Shown here: positions 1-7,685 of the stretch, piece by piece
How the letters are laid out: the number at the start of each line of letters is the position of its first letter
How positions within the stretch are numbered: position 1 is the first letter of the stretch
Origin: Lachnospiraceae bacterium
GTDB lineage: Bacteria > Bacillota > Clostridia > Lachnospirales > Lachnospiraceae
Direction of reading: 5' to 3'
Length of the DNA stretch: 40,403 bases
NCBI GenBank assembly: GCA_022794255.1
Contig: JAAWEL010000059.1
Span: forward strand, 1 to 40,403
Made by a program: the position numbers and the translations under genes
Notes under the pieces: model-generated
Database searches by the model: none
Seen by the model: the letters and a program-made list of their open reading frames with translations, nothing else
What the model was told of the DNA's origin: nothing

Positions 1-1
1 A

Positions 2-1330
2 ACTCCAGCAGATGGCGTGATCACCGGCTATGGAACCATCGATGGAAGCCTTGTGTACGTGTACAGCCAGGATGCTTCCGTACTGGGCGGTTCCTTAGGC
101 GAGATGCATGCAAAGAAGATTTCCAACATCTATTCCATGGCTATGAAGATGGGGGCGCCGGTGATCGGGCTGATTGACTGTGCAGGTCTGCGGCTTCAGG
201 AGGCAACCGATGCATTGAATGGCTTTGGTCAGATGTATTTAAATCAGGCTATGGCATCCGGTGTGATCCCCCAGATCGCAGCAGTGTTTGGCACCTGTGG
301 CGGCGGGATGGCTGTGTCCTCGGCTATGGCGGATTTTATTTTCATGGAAGAAAAGAAAGCAAAGCTCTTTGTCAATTCTCCCAATGCTCTTGATGGCAAC
401 CGCATTGAGACTTGTGATACCTCCAGCGCGGATTTCCAGAGCAAAGACACAGGCCTGGTGGATTTTACAGGAGATGAGGATGAAATCATAAATCAGATTC
501 GTACCCTGGTTTCAATCCTACCGGCCAACAATGAAGATGATATGTCTTACAGTGAGTGTGAAGATGACTTAAACCGTGTCTGCACAGGTTTGGAAAACTG
601 TGTAAATGCCACGGATATTGCCTTGGCGCAGATCAGTGACAACGGCTTTTTCCTGGAAGTGAAGAAGGCCTATGATCCTTCCATGGTGACTGGCTTTATC
701 CGCTTGAACGGTTCCACGGTGGGCTGTGTGGCCAACCGGACAGAGGTGTACGGGGAGAATGGTGTGAAGGAAGCAGAGTATGAGGCGGTTCTTACCTCCC
801 ACGGCTGCGAGAAGGCAGAAGGCTTTGTATCCTTCTGTGATGCCTTTAATATCCCGATTCTGACACTGGTGAATGTAAAGGGATACAAGGCCAGCAAATG
901 TACGGAGCGCAAGATTGCAAAGATGGCTGGCCGTCTTACCTATGCCTTTGCCAATGCCAGTGTACCCAAGGTGTCTGTGATCGTGGGAGAGGCTTACGGT
1001 ACTGCCTACCTGACCATGAACAGCAAGTCCATTGGAGCAGATATGGTCTATGCCTGGCCTACGGCTTCCATTGGCATGATGGATCCGGTTGCGGCTGCAA
1101 AGATTATGTATGCCAGTGAGCTGCTAGAAGCTGACGACAGTCTGTCTCTGATTAATGAGAAGGCAACTCAGTACCGGGAGCTTCAGTCCAGCGCTTTAGC
1201 GGCTGCAAAGAGAGGCTATGTGGATGATATCATTGATGCCTGTGACACCAGAAAGCGGGTGATTGCTGCATTTGAGATGCTGTTTACCAAGAGAGAGGAT
1301 CGTCCGGACAGAAAACACGGAACGGTCTAG
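2..1330 (+). CDS. mmdA: Biotin-dependent acyl-CoA carboxyltransferase subunit (methylmalonyl-CoA decarboxylase alpha / 12S type), 5' end missing
   Basis: The reading frame is open to the left edge, so the true start lies outside the window; roughly 50 residues are likely missing, judging by family length. The visible protein has the carboxyltransferase (crotonase-fold) hallmarks: GYGTIDG near the left end, DASVLGGSLGEMHAKKI, the oxyanion-hole segment GTCGGGMA in the N-half, and a second acyl-CoA-binding half (GFVSFCDAFNIPILTLV, YGTAYLTMNSKSIGADM). The family moves CO2 between an acyl-CoA such as methylmalonyl-CoA and carrier-bound biotin in the cytoplasm. The next genes supply the OadG-like subunit, biotin carrier and OadB-like membrane decarboxylase, so a Na+-translocating methylmalonyl-CoA decarboxylase or a transcarboxylase is the natural reading. 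A propionyl- or other acyl-CoA specificity is possible. The internal GTG at 17 is not the start. Confidence 0.9.
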   Translation, partial: TPADGVITGYGTIDGSLVYVYSQDASVLGGSLGEMHAKKISNIYSMAMKMGAPVIGLIDCAGLRLQEATDALNGFGQMYLNQAMASGVIPQIAAVFGTCGGGMAVSSAMADFIFMEEKKAKLFVNSPNALDGNRIETCDTSSADFQSKDTGLVDFTGDEDEIINQIRTLVSILPANNEDDMSYSECEDDLNRVCTGLENCVNATDIALAQISDNGFFLEVKKAYDPSMVTGFIRLNGSTVGCVANRTEVYGENGVKEAEYEAVLTSHGCEKAEGFVSFCDAFNIPILTLVNVKGYKASKCTERKIAKMAGRLTYAFANASVPKVSVIVGEAYGTAYLTMNSKSIGADMVYAWPTASIGMMDPVAAAKIMYASELLEADDSLSLINEKATQYRELQSSALAAAKRGYVDDIIDACDTRKRVIAAFEMLFTKREDRPDRKHGTV

Positions 1331-1347
1331 AATGAGGTGACGTGTAT

Positions 1348-2115
1348 ATGAAACAGATTATGAAACGATTATGGTTAATGGTGTGCATGGCACTCTGTCT
1401 GGGGATTCTCTCAGGCTGTTCCGCTGAGCAGACAGAAAAAACAGTCGAGGATGCAGAGCTGTATGGCTTTCTCTGCAATGCTGCCGAGGAAACCTTGAAA
1501 ACCTTTGTCGCGGTTCCGGAAGATCAGATCGACACGGTAGTGGAAGCACTTTTAAAGTCCCGGGATTCCGTTACAGCCAGCGGCCTTACCGGATGGCAGG
1601 GTGTGATGAAGGATACCGGCGCATTTGTGGATGTGCTTGCCAGCAGAGCCGTAGAAAATGAGGATGGCACTTATGAGGCGATTGTGGATGCCAGCTTTGC
1701 CAACCGGAAGGTAGAGTTTAAGGTGTTTTTTGAGCAGAACGACCAGGGCCTTGCCATTACCTCCTATTCCTTCTCCCCGGAATACACCACCGGCGAGAAG
1801 CTGACCAAGGCGGCCATGAATACGGCTATGGGTATGGGAACAGTGTTTTTGGTACTGATCTTTATCAGTGTGCTGATCAGCTGCTTCAAATATATCAATG
1901 CTTTTGAGAATAAGGCAAAGGCAGCAGCGGCTCCGGCCCCTGCAGCAGTGGCTCCGGCTCCTGTGACCGCACAGGCAGAGGAGGAGTTAGTGGATGATCT
2001 GGAGCTGGTGGCAGTGATTACAGCCGCCATAGCGGCATATGACAACACATCTGCTGATGGTTTGGTGGTACGCTCCATCAAGCGTGCAAGTGGTGCAAAA
2101 TGGAAAAGAGCATGA
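1348..2115 (+). CDS. OadG-like (gamma/delta) subunit fused to an N-terminal lipoprotein domain
   Basis: The N-terminus is a lipoprotein signal peptide with lipobox LSGC (Cys about residue 24). An extracytoplasmic domain of about 130 residues follows that I do not recognise. Then come a transmembrane segment (VFLVLIFISVLISCF), an Ala/Pro linker and a C-terminal stretch typical of OadG (ELVAVITAAIAAY ... VVRSIKRA). OadG-type subunits anchor and assemble the carboxyltransferase with the membrane decarboxylase. The start is ATG 1348, seven bases after GAGGTGA; a GTG at 1342 in the same frame is less well placed. It is 17 bases downstream of the carboxyltransferase and precedes the biotin carrier, so it belongs to the same operon. 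The lipoprotein extension means the subunit would be tethered on both faces of the membrane, unlike short OadG proteins of about 80-100 residues. Confidence 0.8.
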   Translation: MKQIMKRLWLMVCMALCLGILSGCSAEQTEKTVEDAELYGFLCNAAEETLKTFVAVPEDQIDTVVEALLKSRDSVTASGLTGWQGVMKDTGAFVDVLASRAVENEDGTYEAIVDASFANRKVEFKVFFEQNDQGLAITSYSFSPEYTTGEKLTKAAMNTAMGMGTVFLVLIFISVLISCFKYINAFENKAKAAAAPAPAAVAPAPVTAQAEEELVDDLELVAVITAAIAAYDNTSADGLVVRSIKRASGAKWKRA

Positions 2116-2152
2116 GAGTGCAAGAAAACAGGAGAACAGGAGGATTTTGATC

Positions 2153-2521
2153 ATGAAGAATTATACAATTACAGTCAATGGCAATGTTTATGATGTAACC
2201 GTAGAGGAAGGCGCTTCCACAGGAGCATTATCTGCAGCACCAAAGGCTGCTCCCAAAGCAGCACCGAAGGCTGCCCCTAAGGCAGCAGCTCCCGCAGGGG
2301 CTCAGGGCGCAGTGGCAGTGAGCGCTCCCATGCCAGGCAAGATTCTTGCGGTGAAGGCAAGTGCCGGACAGGCTGTGAAGAAGGGTGACGTGATCATGGT
2401 TTTAGAGGCCATGAAGATGGAGAATGATATTGTGGCTCCTCAGGACGGAACCATTGCCACGATTAATGTTGCCGTAGGCGATTCCGTAGAGCCGGGTTCG
2501 GCCCTTGCTACCATGAACTAA
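2153..2521 (+). CDS. mmdC: Biotin carboxyl carrier protein of the decarboxylase complex
   Basis: This 122-residue protein has a short N-terminal beta region, an Ala/Pro/Lys hinge made of repeated PKAA units (residues about 30-46) and a C-terminal biotinyl domain. The biotin attachment motif EAMKMEN puts the modified lysine at residue 88. It shuttles carboxyl groups between the carboxyltransferase(s) and the membrane-bound decarboxylase. AGGAGG lies about ten bases before ATG 2153; a longer frame opening at 2039 overlaps the previous gene and lacks such a site. Because the downstream OadA-type protein has no biotin domain of its own, this carrier may serve both carboxyltransferases. The subunit could equally be called gcdC or the 1.3S type; the symbol follows the methylmalonyl-CoA decarboxylase convention. 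Confidence 0.9.
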   Translation: MKNYTITVNGNVYDVTVEEGASTGALSAAPKAAPKAAPKAAPKAAAPAGAQGAVAVSAPMPGKILAVKASAGQAVKKGDVIMVLEAMKMENDIVAPQDGTIATINVAVGDSVEPGSALATMN

Positions 2522-2557
2522 TCTGCTGAATAACTTATTCCACATGGAGGGATTAAA

Positions 2558-3706
2558 ATGGATTATATTGCAACAACAATGTCTAATCTTCTTCAGCAGA
2601 CAGCATTTTGCAACCTTACCTTTGGAAATTTCCTGATGATTGGTGTGGCGCTTATATTTTTGCTGCTGGCCATCAAATACGGATTTGAACCGCTTCTTTT
2701 GGTTCCGATTGCATTCGGTATGCTGCTTGTCAATATCTATCCGGATATAATGGCAAGGCCTGAAGATATGTCAAATGGTGTGGGCGGACTGCTTCATTAT
2801 TTCTTCCTTTTGGACGAGTGGAGTATCCTGCCGTCCCTGATCTTTATGGGTGTGGGGGCTATGACGGACTTTGGTCCTCTGATTGCCAATCCCAAAAGCT
2901 TCCTTTTGGGAGCAGCCGCTCAGTTTGGTATTTACGCTGCTTATTTTATGGCGATCTTTATGGGCTTTAATGATAAGGCTGCCGCGGCCATCTCCATTAT
3001 TGGTGGAGCAGACGGCCCCACCTCCATCTTTCTGGCAGGAAAGCTGGGACAGGCAGAATTTATGGGCCCCATCGCAGTGGCTGCTTACTCTTACATGGCC
3101 CTGGTTCCCATTATCCAGCCGCCTATCATGAAGCTGATGACAAGCGAGAAGGAGCGGAAGATCAAGATGGAGCAGCTTCGTCCTGTCTCCAAGCTGGAAA
3201 AGATCCTGTTCCCGATTATTGTAACTATTGTAGTCTGTCTGATTCTGCCAACCACTGCTCCCTTGGTGGGTATGCTGATGCTGGGCAATCTTTTCCGGGA
3301 GTCCGGAGTGGTAAAGCAGCTGCAGGAGACAGCCAGCAATGCTCTTATGTACATTGTGGTTATTCTTTTGGGTACCTCTGTGGGAGCCAGCACCAGCGCT
3401 GAGGCATTTTTGAAAGTGACTACTTTACAGATCGTGGCTCTGGGCCTGATTGCTTTTGCCTTTGGTACGGCTGCAGGTGTGTTTTTCGGAAAGATTATGT
3501 GTAAGCTGACCGGTGGCAAGGTAAATCCTCTGATCGGTTCAGCAGGTGTGTCTGCAGTGCCTATGGCAGCTCGCGTATCCCAGAAGGTGGGAGCTGAGGC
3601 TGACCCCACCAATTTCCTGTTAATGCATGCCATGGGCCCTAATGTGGCCGGCGTAATCGGTACTGCTGTGGCAGCAGGTACCTTTATGGCAATTTTTGGT
3701 GTGTAA
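2558..3706 (+). CDS. mmdB: Na+-translocating decarboxylase membrane subunit (OadB/MmdB/GcdB family)
   Basis: This 382-residue protein has about nine to eleven hydrophobic segments and the family signature IGGADGPTSIFLAGKLG about 40% into the chain, a region known to bind Na+ and take part in carboxybiotin decarboxylation. A second conserved block lies near the C-terminus (SAGVSAVPMAARVSQK, MGPNVAGVIGTAVAAG). The length matches OadB/MmdB. It decarboxylates carboxybiotin and exports Na+ across the cytoplasmic membrane. GGAGG ends about eight bases before ATG 2558. The whole cluster therefore contains a complete pump module: carboxyltransferase, gamma-like anchor, carrier and membrane subunit. 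Confidence 0.93.
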   Translation: MDYIATTMSNLLQQTAFCNLTFGNFLMIGVALIFLLLAIKYGFEPLLLVPIAFGMLLVNIYPDIMARPEDMSNGVGGLLHYFFLLDEWSILPSLIFMGVGAMTDFGPLIANPKSFLLGAAAQFGIYAAYFMAIFMGFNDKAAAAISIIGGADGPTSIFLAGKLGQAEFMGPIAVAAYSYMALVPIIQPPIMKLMTSEKERKIKMEQLRPVSKLEKILFPIIVTIVVCLILPTTAPLVGMLMLGNLFRESGVVKQLQETASNALMYIVVILLGTSVGASTSAEAFLKVTTLQIVALGLIAFAFGTAAGVFFGKIMCKLTGGKVNPLIGSAGVSAVPMAARVSQKVGAEADPTNFLLMHAMGPNVAGVIGTAVAAGTFMAIFGV

Positions 3707-3746
3707 CCCATGGATGATGGCTTAAAATATTAGGAGGTAAAATAAA

Positions 3747-5156
3747 ATGGCAATAGAGAATAAGCCGGTTAAGATTGTGGAAACCGTCCTCCGTGACGCT
3801 CACCAGTCTTTGATCGCTACCAGAATGAGTACAGAGCAGATGCTGCCCATTATTGACAAGATGGACAAAATCGGCTATTATGCTGTGGAGTGCTGGGGCT
3901 GCGCCACTTTTGACGCATCCCTGCGCTTTTTGAAGGAAGATCCGTGGGAGCGTCTTAGGAAGCTGAAGGCAGGCTTTAAAAATACCAAGCTTCAGATGCT
4001 TTTCAGAGGCCAGAACATTCTGGGATACAACCATTATGCAGATGATGTGGTTGAGTACTTTGTGCAGAAATCCGTAGCCAACGGGATCGATATAATCCGT
4101 ATTTTTGACTGCTTAAATGACCTGCGCAACCTGCAGACTGCAGTTACTGCGGCCAACAAGGAGAAGGCCCATGCACAGATCGCTCTGTGCTATACATTAG
4201 GGGATGCCTATACAATGGATTATTGGAAGGATATTGCCAAGAGGATCGAGGATATGGGGGCGGATTCCATCTGTATCAAAGATATGGCAGGCCTTCTGAC
4301 TCCTTATGCGGCTCAGGAGCTGGTGGCAGCCCTGAAGGAATCCACCAGACTTCCTATTGATCTTCATACCCATTACACTTCCGGTGTGGCTTCTATGACC
4401 TATTTAAAGGCTGTGGAATCTGGTTGCGATATTATTGACACAGCCATGTCTCCTCTGGCCCTGGGAACCAGCCAGCCAGCAACAGAGGTGATGGTGGAGA
4501 CCTTCCGGGGAACTCCCTATGACACCGGCCTTGACCAGGTAAAGCTGGCAGAGATTGCTGACTACTTTACCCCAATTCGCGAGGAAGTGTTAAAGAGCGG
4601 CCTTTTAAATCCAAAGGTTCTGGGCGTAAATATCAAGACTCTGCAGTATCAGGTGCCAGGCGGTATGCTTTCCAATCTGGTTTCTCAGCTGAAAGAAGCC
4701 GGCAAGGAGGACAAATACAGAGAGGTGCTGGAGGAGATTCCGCGGGTGCGCAAGGACTTTGGCGAGCCGCCTCTTGTTACCCCATCCTCTCAGATCGTAG
4801 GGACCCAGGCAGTTATGAATGTAATCGCCGGAGAGCGGTATAAAATGGTTCCAAAGGAGTCCAAAAAGATCATGCTGGGCGAGTTTGGCCAGACAGTAAA
4901 GCCTTTCAATCCGGAGGTTCAGAAAAAGATTATTGGAGACGAGACCCCGATTACCTGCCGTCCCGCAGATTTGATTCCGCCGCAGCTTCCTCAGTTTGAG
5001 AAGGAGTGTGCCCAGTGGAAACAGCAGGAGGAGGATGTGCTTTCTTATGCTTTGTTCCCCAAAGTAGCAGAAGAGTTCTTTAAGTATCGGGAGGCACAGC
5101 AGACCAAGGTGGATGCTGCCGTGGCTGATACGGCCAGTAAGGCTTATCCTGTATAA
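3747..5156 (+). CDS. oadA: Oxaloacetate decarboxylase / pyruvate carboxyltransferase subunit (OadA / 5S type), no biotin domain
   Basis: The HMGL-like TIM barrel opens with VETVLRDAHQSLIATRM, followed by the IRIFDCLNDLRNLQTAV block, the carboxylated-lysine region SICIKDMAGLL, the metal-binding DLHTHYTSG and the conserved PLALGTSQPATE, and then a PYC/OadA C-terminal domain. It carries out carboxyl transfer between oxaloacetate/pyruvate and biotin. The chain stops at 469 residues, before the biotinyl domain that ends full-length OadA (about 590 residues), so it must use a separate carrier, most simply the one encoded at 2153-2521. AGGAGG sits before ATG 3747. Combined with the CoA-dependent carboxyltransferase, the pair matches the 12S/5S halves of methylmalonyl-CoA:pyruvate transcarboxylase. 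Confidence 0.92.
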   Translation: MAIENKPVKIVETVLRDAHQSLIATRMSTEQMLPIIDKMDKIGYYAVECWGCATFDASLRFLKEDPWERLRKLKAGFKNTKLQMLFRGQNILGYNHYADDVVEYFVQKSVANGIDIIRIFDCLNDLRNLQTAVTAANKEKAHAQIALCYTLGDAYTMDYWKDIAKRIEDMGADSICIKDMAGLLTPYAAQELVAALKESTRLPIDLHTHYTSGVASMTYLKAVESGCDIIDTAMSPLALGTSQPATEVMVETFRGTPYDTGLDQVKLAEIADYFTPIREEVLKSGLLNPKVLGVNIKTLQYQVPGGMLSNLVSQLKEAGKEDKYREVLEEIPRVRKDFGEPPLVTPSSQIVGTQAVMNVIAGERYKMVPKESKKIMLGEFGQTVKPFNPEVQKKIIGDETPITCRPADLIPPQLPQFEKECAQWKQQEEDVLSYALFPKVAEEFFKYREAQQTKVDAAVADTASKAYPV

Positions 5157-5163
5157 TGATATG

Positions 5164-5215
5164 ATAAAGCAATACCCGCCAAGAAGCAGTTGCTTTTTGG
5201 CGGGTATTGCTTTAT
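5164..5215 (+). terminator. Very long hairpin after the decarboxylase operon
   Basis: A 19-base perfect inverted repeat (5164-5182 with 5197-5215) is extended inward by a G-T wobble and five more pairs (5184-5188 with 5191-5195). This leaves a 2-base loop, so the stem is about 25 bp and almost continuous. It begins eight bases after the oadA stop codon. No long T-run follows, so it may act as a terminator or as a 3' stabiliser of the operon mRNA. Confidence 0.75.
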
Positions 5216-5331
5216 AGCAATGTGTAATGGCATTCCCTCTCAAAATCTCTTATCTGGACTAATGCGATCCTTATCTTCTATTAACACTTTCTTACGAATT
5301 ACTCCAAAAGTGTGAACTTTCTTCGATTTTA

Positions 5332-5361
5332 TTGACATAACCCGTCTTTTGTCATTATAAT
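5332..5361 (+). promoter_or_regulatory. Consensus sigma-A promoter for the cell-surface genes
   Basis: TTGACA at 5332-5337 and TATAAT at 5356-5361 are separated by 18 bases; both hexamers are perfect matches. The expected start of transcription is near 5368, about 34 bases before the ATG at 5402. The region between the upstream hairpin and this promoter (5216-5331) is AT-rich and holds no gene I can support. Confidence 0.85.
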
Positions 5362-5401
5362 AGGGATTATGCGAGAAAAGGAAAATTATTGGAGAATATA
5401 G

Positions 5402-7639
5402 ATGAAAAGACAAATGTGGAAAAAAAGGATGGCAATTTTTCTGGTATTGGCTATATGTCTGCAGTTGCCATTTGCTACATACGCTCCCTGGAGGCAGGCC
5501 TATGCATACACAGAACGTCAGGCTGTGGTTAATGCCTCTTCTTTGAATGTGCGGAGCGGCCCCGGAACCTCCTATTCCCGGGTGACAAATCTTTCAAAGG
5601 GAGCTTCTGTTACTGTAATCAATGAGGCCACAGGCAGTGATGGAAAGCTTTGGTATCAGATTCGCAGTGGTGGAAGCACCGGTTATGTACTGGGCTCTTA
5701 TTTGCGTTTTCCGGTTTCCTACAGTCAGGATTCCAATTTCGAGTCTTATCTCAATTCCCAGGGATTTCCGGAAAGCTATAAAACGGCGCTTCGACAGCTT
5801 CATGCCCAGTATCCCAACTGGGTGTTTGAAGCGCATCAGACCGGGTTGGACTGGAATACAGTGATTCAGAATGAAAGTGTTATTCCCAGAAGCCTGATTC
5901 ATAAAAACAGTATTTCTTCTCATAAGTCCACAGAGGACGGGGCTTATAACTGGGATAATGGCACATGGACCGGATTTGATGGAAGTAGCTGGGTAGCCGC
6001 CTCTGCAGATATAATCCGTTATTATATGGATCCGAGAAACTTTCTGGATGATGTGTATATTTTTCAGTTTATGAGCCATGGCTATGACGCCTCAACCCAG
6101 ACAAGAGAAGGATTACAGGCTATGGTAAGAGGGACCTTTTTGGATGGCAGCACTACCGGAGGGGGTACATGGAGCGGTGGTTCGGGGAGTAGCGGCTCTC
6201 TGGGGCCGGGGGGCGGTTCAGGAAGCAGCACCGGTGTTGTAGTGTCTCCCGGAGGTTCTGGCAACACAGGCGGACCAGGAGTGTCTGGCGGAAATAGCAG
6301 CACAACCATGTCTGGTGGGACAAAGGGACCAGGAGGCACTGGCACAAATCCAGGATCCTCAGGTGATCAGAAGGTTTACTTAAGACCGCCTTCTGCTGCT
6401 GTCAGCCGGCATGATGCGCCCTTGGTGGCCTCTTCTGTCCGGGTAGGGGTTAAACCAGGCCAGGATGGCTCAGGAGGCACGTCAGCTTCCCCAGGAGGCA
6501 GTGTGCAAGGGGGTGTCTCCCCATCTCCGGGAGGTGGTTCTCAGGCTGGAAAGCCTTCAGGGGGTACTTCCTCTTCGCCAGTGGTGGCACCAGGGAACAA
6601 TTCATCTTCTAATCCATCTTCCGGGACATATACTCCCGAAAACGGGGGTACTATATCCTATGTGGATGTGATTATGCAGGCGGCACAGGTTTCCGGTGTG
6701 AATCCTTATGTTCTGGCAGCCATGATTATACAGGAACAGGGATCTGATGGCCGAGGCAACTCCATTAAAGGGAACAACTCCTCCTATCCAGGATACTATA
6801 ACTATTTTAATGTAGGGGCGTATGCTGCTAATGGGATGGGAGCTGTAGAGCGTGGACTGTGGTATGCCTCTCAGTCTGACACCTATGGAAGACCATGGAA
6901 CACTCCTGAAAAGTCTATCATTGGCGGCGCCCAGTTTTATGGGGAAAACTATGTCCGGGCAGGGCAGGATACTTTTTATTTGAAAAAATACAATGTACAG
7001 GGAAGCAATCTGTACAAACACCAATATATGACAAATGTAGATGGTGCAGCCTCAGAAGGCTCTATTTTTGCTGAGAGTTATTCGGACAGGCTGAAATCCA
7101 CAGCTCTTCGTTTTAAGATTCCTGTGTACCGAAATATGCCGGACAGTCCTTGTGTGCGTCCTACCGGAGATGGGAGTCCCAACAACAAGCTTAGCGGGCT
7201 GGGGGTGGAGGGATTTTCTCTGACACCGACTTTCAGCCGGGATACCTATTCCTACAATCTGATTGTGGACAATTCTGTCAGCACGGTATCGGTGTATGCC
7301 AATGCCATTGATCAGACTGCATCCGTTAGCGGTACAGGAACCTTCCAGATATCTTCCGGAACCAATGAGATCCGGGTGCGGGTGCGGGCGCAGAACGGCA
7401 CAGAGCGGGACTATGTGATTTATGTAGTGCGCAGGGGAGGCGGTCCCACTTACAACAGCGGACTGCAGAACAATCCTTCTTCATCTGCGAATCAGACCAG
7501 TCCCGGAGGAAGCACAAATGCTGCCACAGGGCAGACCAGTCCGGTAATCGGACCAGGTGGAAGTGGCGGGCCGGGAACGAATACCGGAGGCGGAGGAGCT
7601 ACGCCAGGGGGAAATAATGTGATCATTATCAGCCCATAA
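5402..7639 (+). CDS. Secreted SH3b / endo-beta-N-acetylglucosaminidase-like cell-wall protein with cadherin-like domain
   Basis: Order of parts in the 745 residues: signal peptide (1-36, basic start, hydrophobic core); bacterial SH3b domain (about 40-102, NASSLNVRSGPGTSYS); a conserved block typical of Lachnospiraceae glucosaminidases (about 115-245, QYPNWVFEAHQTGLDWN ... DPRNFLDDVYIFQF); a Gly/Ser/Pro-rich linker of about 170 residues (246-420); the lysozyme-like catalytic region (about 420-560, GVNPYVLAAMIIQEQG, with a Glu in QEQG as the likely acid, and YYNYFNVGAYAANG); a cadherin-like beta-sandwich (about 600-680); and a second Gly-rich tail. The likely role is cleavage of peptidoglycan glycan strands outside the cell. 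No sortase motif or membrane anchor is seen. The linker splits what is normally one contiguous enzyme region. Confidence 0.82.
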   Translation: MKRQMWKKRMAIFLVLAICLQLPFATYAPWRQAYAYTERQAVVNASSLNVRSGPGTSYSRVTNLSKGASVTVINEATGSDGKLWYQIRSGGSTGYVLGSYLRFPVSYSQDSNFESYLNSQGFPESYKTALRQLHAQYPNWVFEAHQTGLDWNTVIQNESVIPRSLIHKNSISSHKSTEDGAYNWDNGTWTGFDGSSWVAASADIIRYYMDPRNFLDDVYIFQFMSHGYDASTQTREGLQAMVRGTFLDGSTTGGGTWSGGSGSSGSLGPGGGSGSSTGVVVSPGGSGNTGGPGVSGGNSSTTMSGGTKGPGGTGTNPGSSGDQKVYLRPPSAAVSRHDAPLVASSVRVGVKPGQDGSGGTSASPGGSVQGGVSPSPGGGSQAGKPSGGTSSSPVVAPGNNSSSNPSSGTYTPENGGTISYVDVIMQAAQVSGVNPYVLAAMIIQEQGSDGRGNSIKGNNSSYPGYYNYFNVGAYAANGMGAVERGLWYASQSDTYGRPWNTPEKSIIGGAQFYGENYVRAGQDTFYLKKYNVQGSNLYKHQYMTNVDGAASEGSIFAESYSDRLKSTALRFKIPVYRNMPDSPCVRPTGDGSPNNKLSGLGVEGFSLTPTFSRDTYSYNLIVDNSVSTVSVYANAIDQTASVSGTGTFQISSGTNEIRVRVRAQNGTERDYVIYVVRRGGGPTYNSGLQNNPSSSANQTSPGGSTNAATGQTSPVIGPGGSGGPGTNTGGGGATPGGNNVIIISP

Positions 7640-7685
7640 AGGGCTGGATGAAATATAATTACAGAATAGAGAGTCAGGAGAGATT

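Noticed and set aside
3091-3711. Long open frame of 206 codons on the minus strand over the membrane decarboxylase gene
   Set aside because: It is a shadow of a strongly conserved membrane protein gene; its product has no recognisable domain and no ribosome site.
4605-5243. Open frame of 212 codons on the minus strand over the end of oadA
   Set aside because: It runs through the terminal hairpin and over conserved coding sequence, so it is a shadow frame.
6150-6620. Repetitive-looking stretch considered as a tandem-repeat or CRISPR-like region
   Set aside because: The frame is open and encodes a Gly/Ser/Pro linker; there are no regularly spaced identical repeats.
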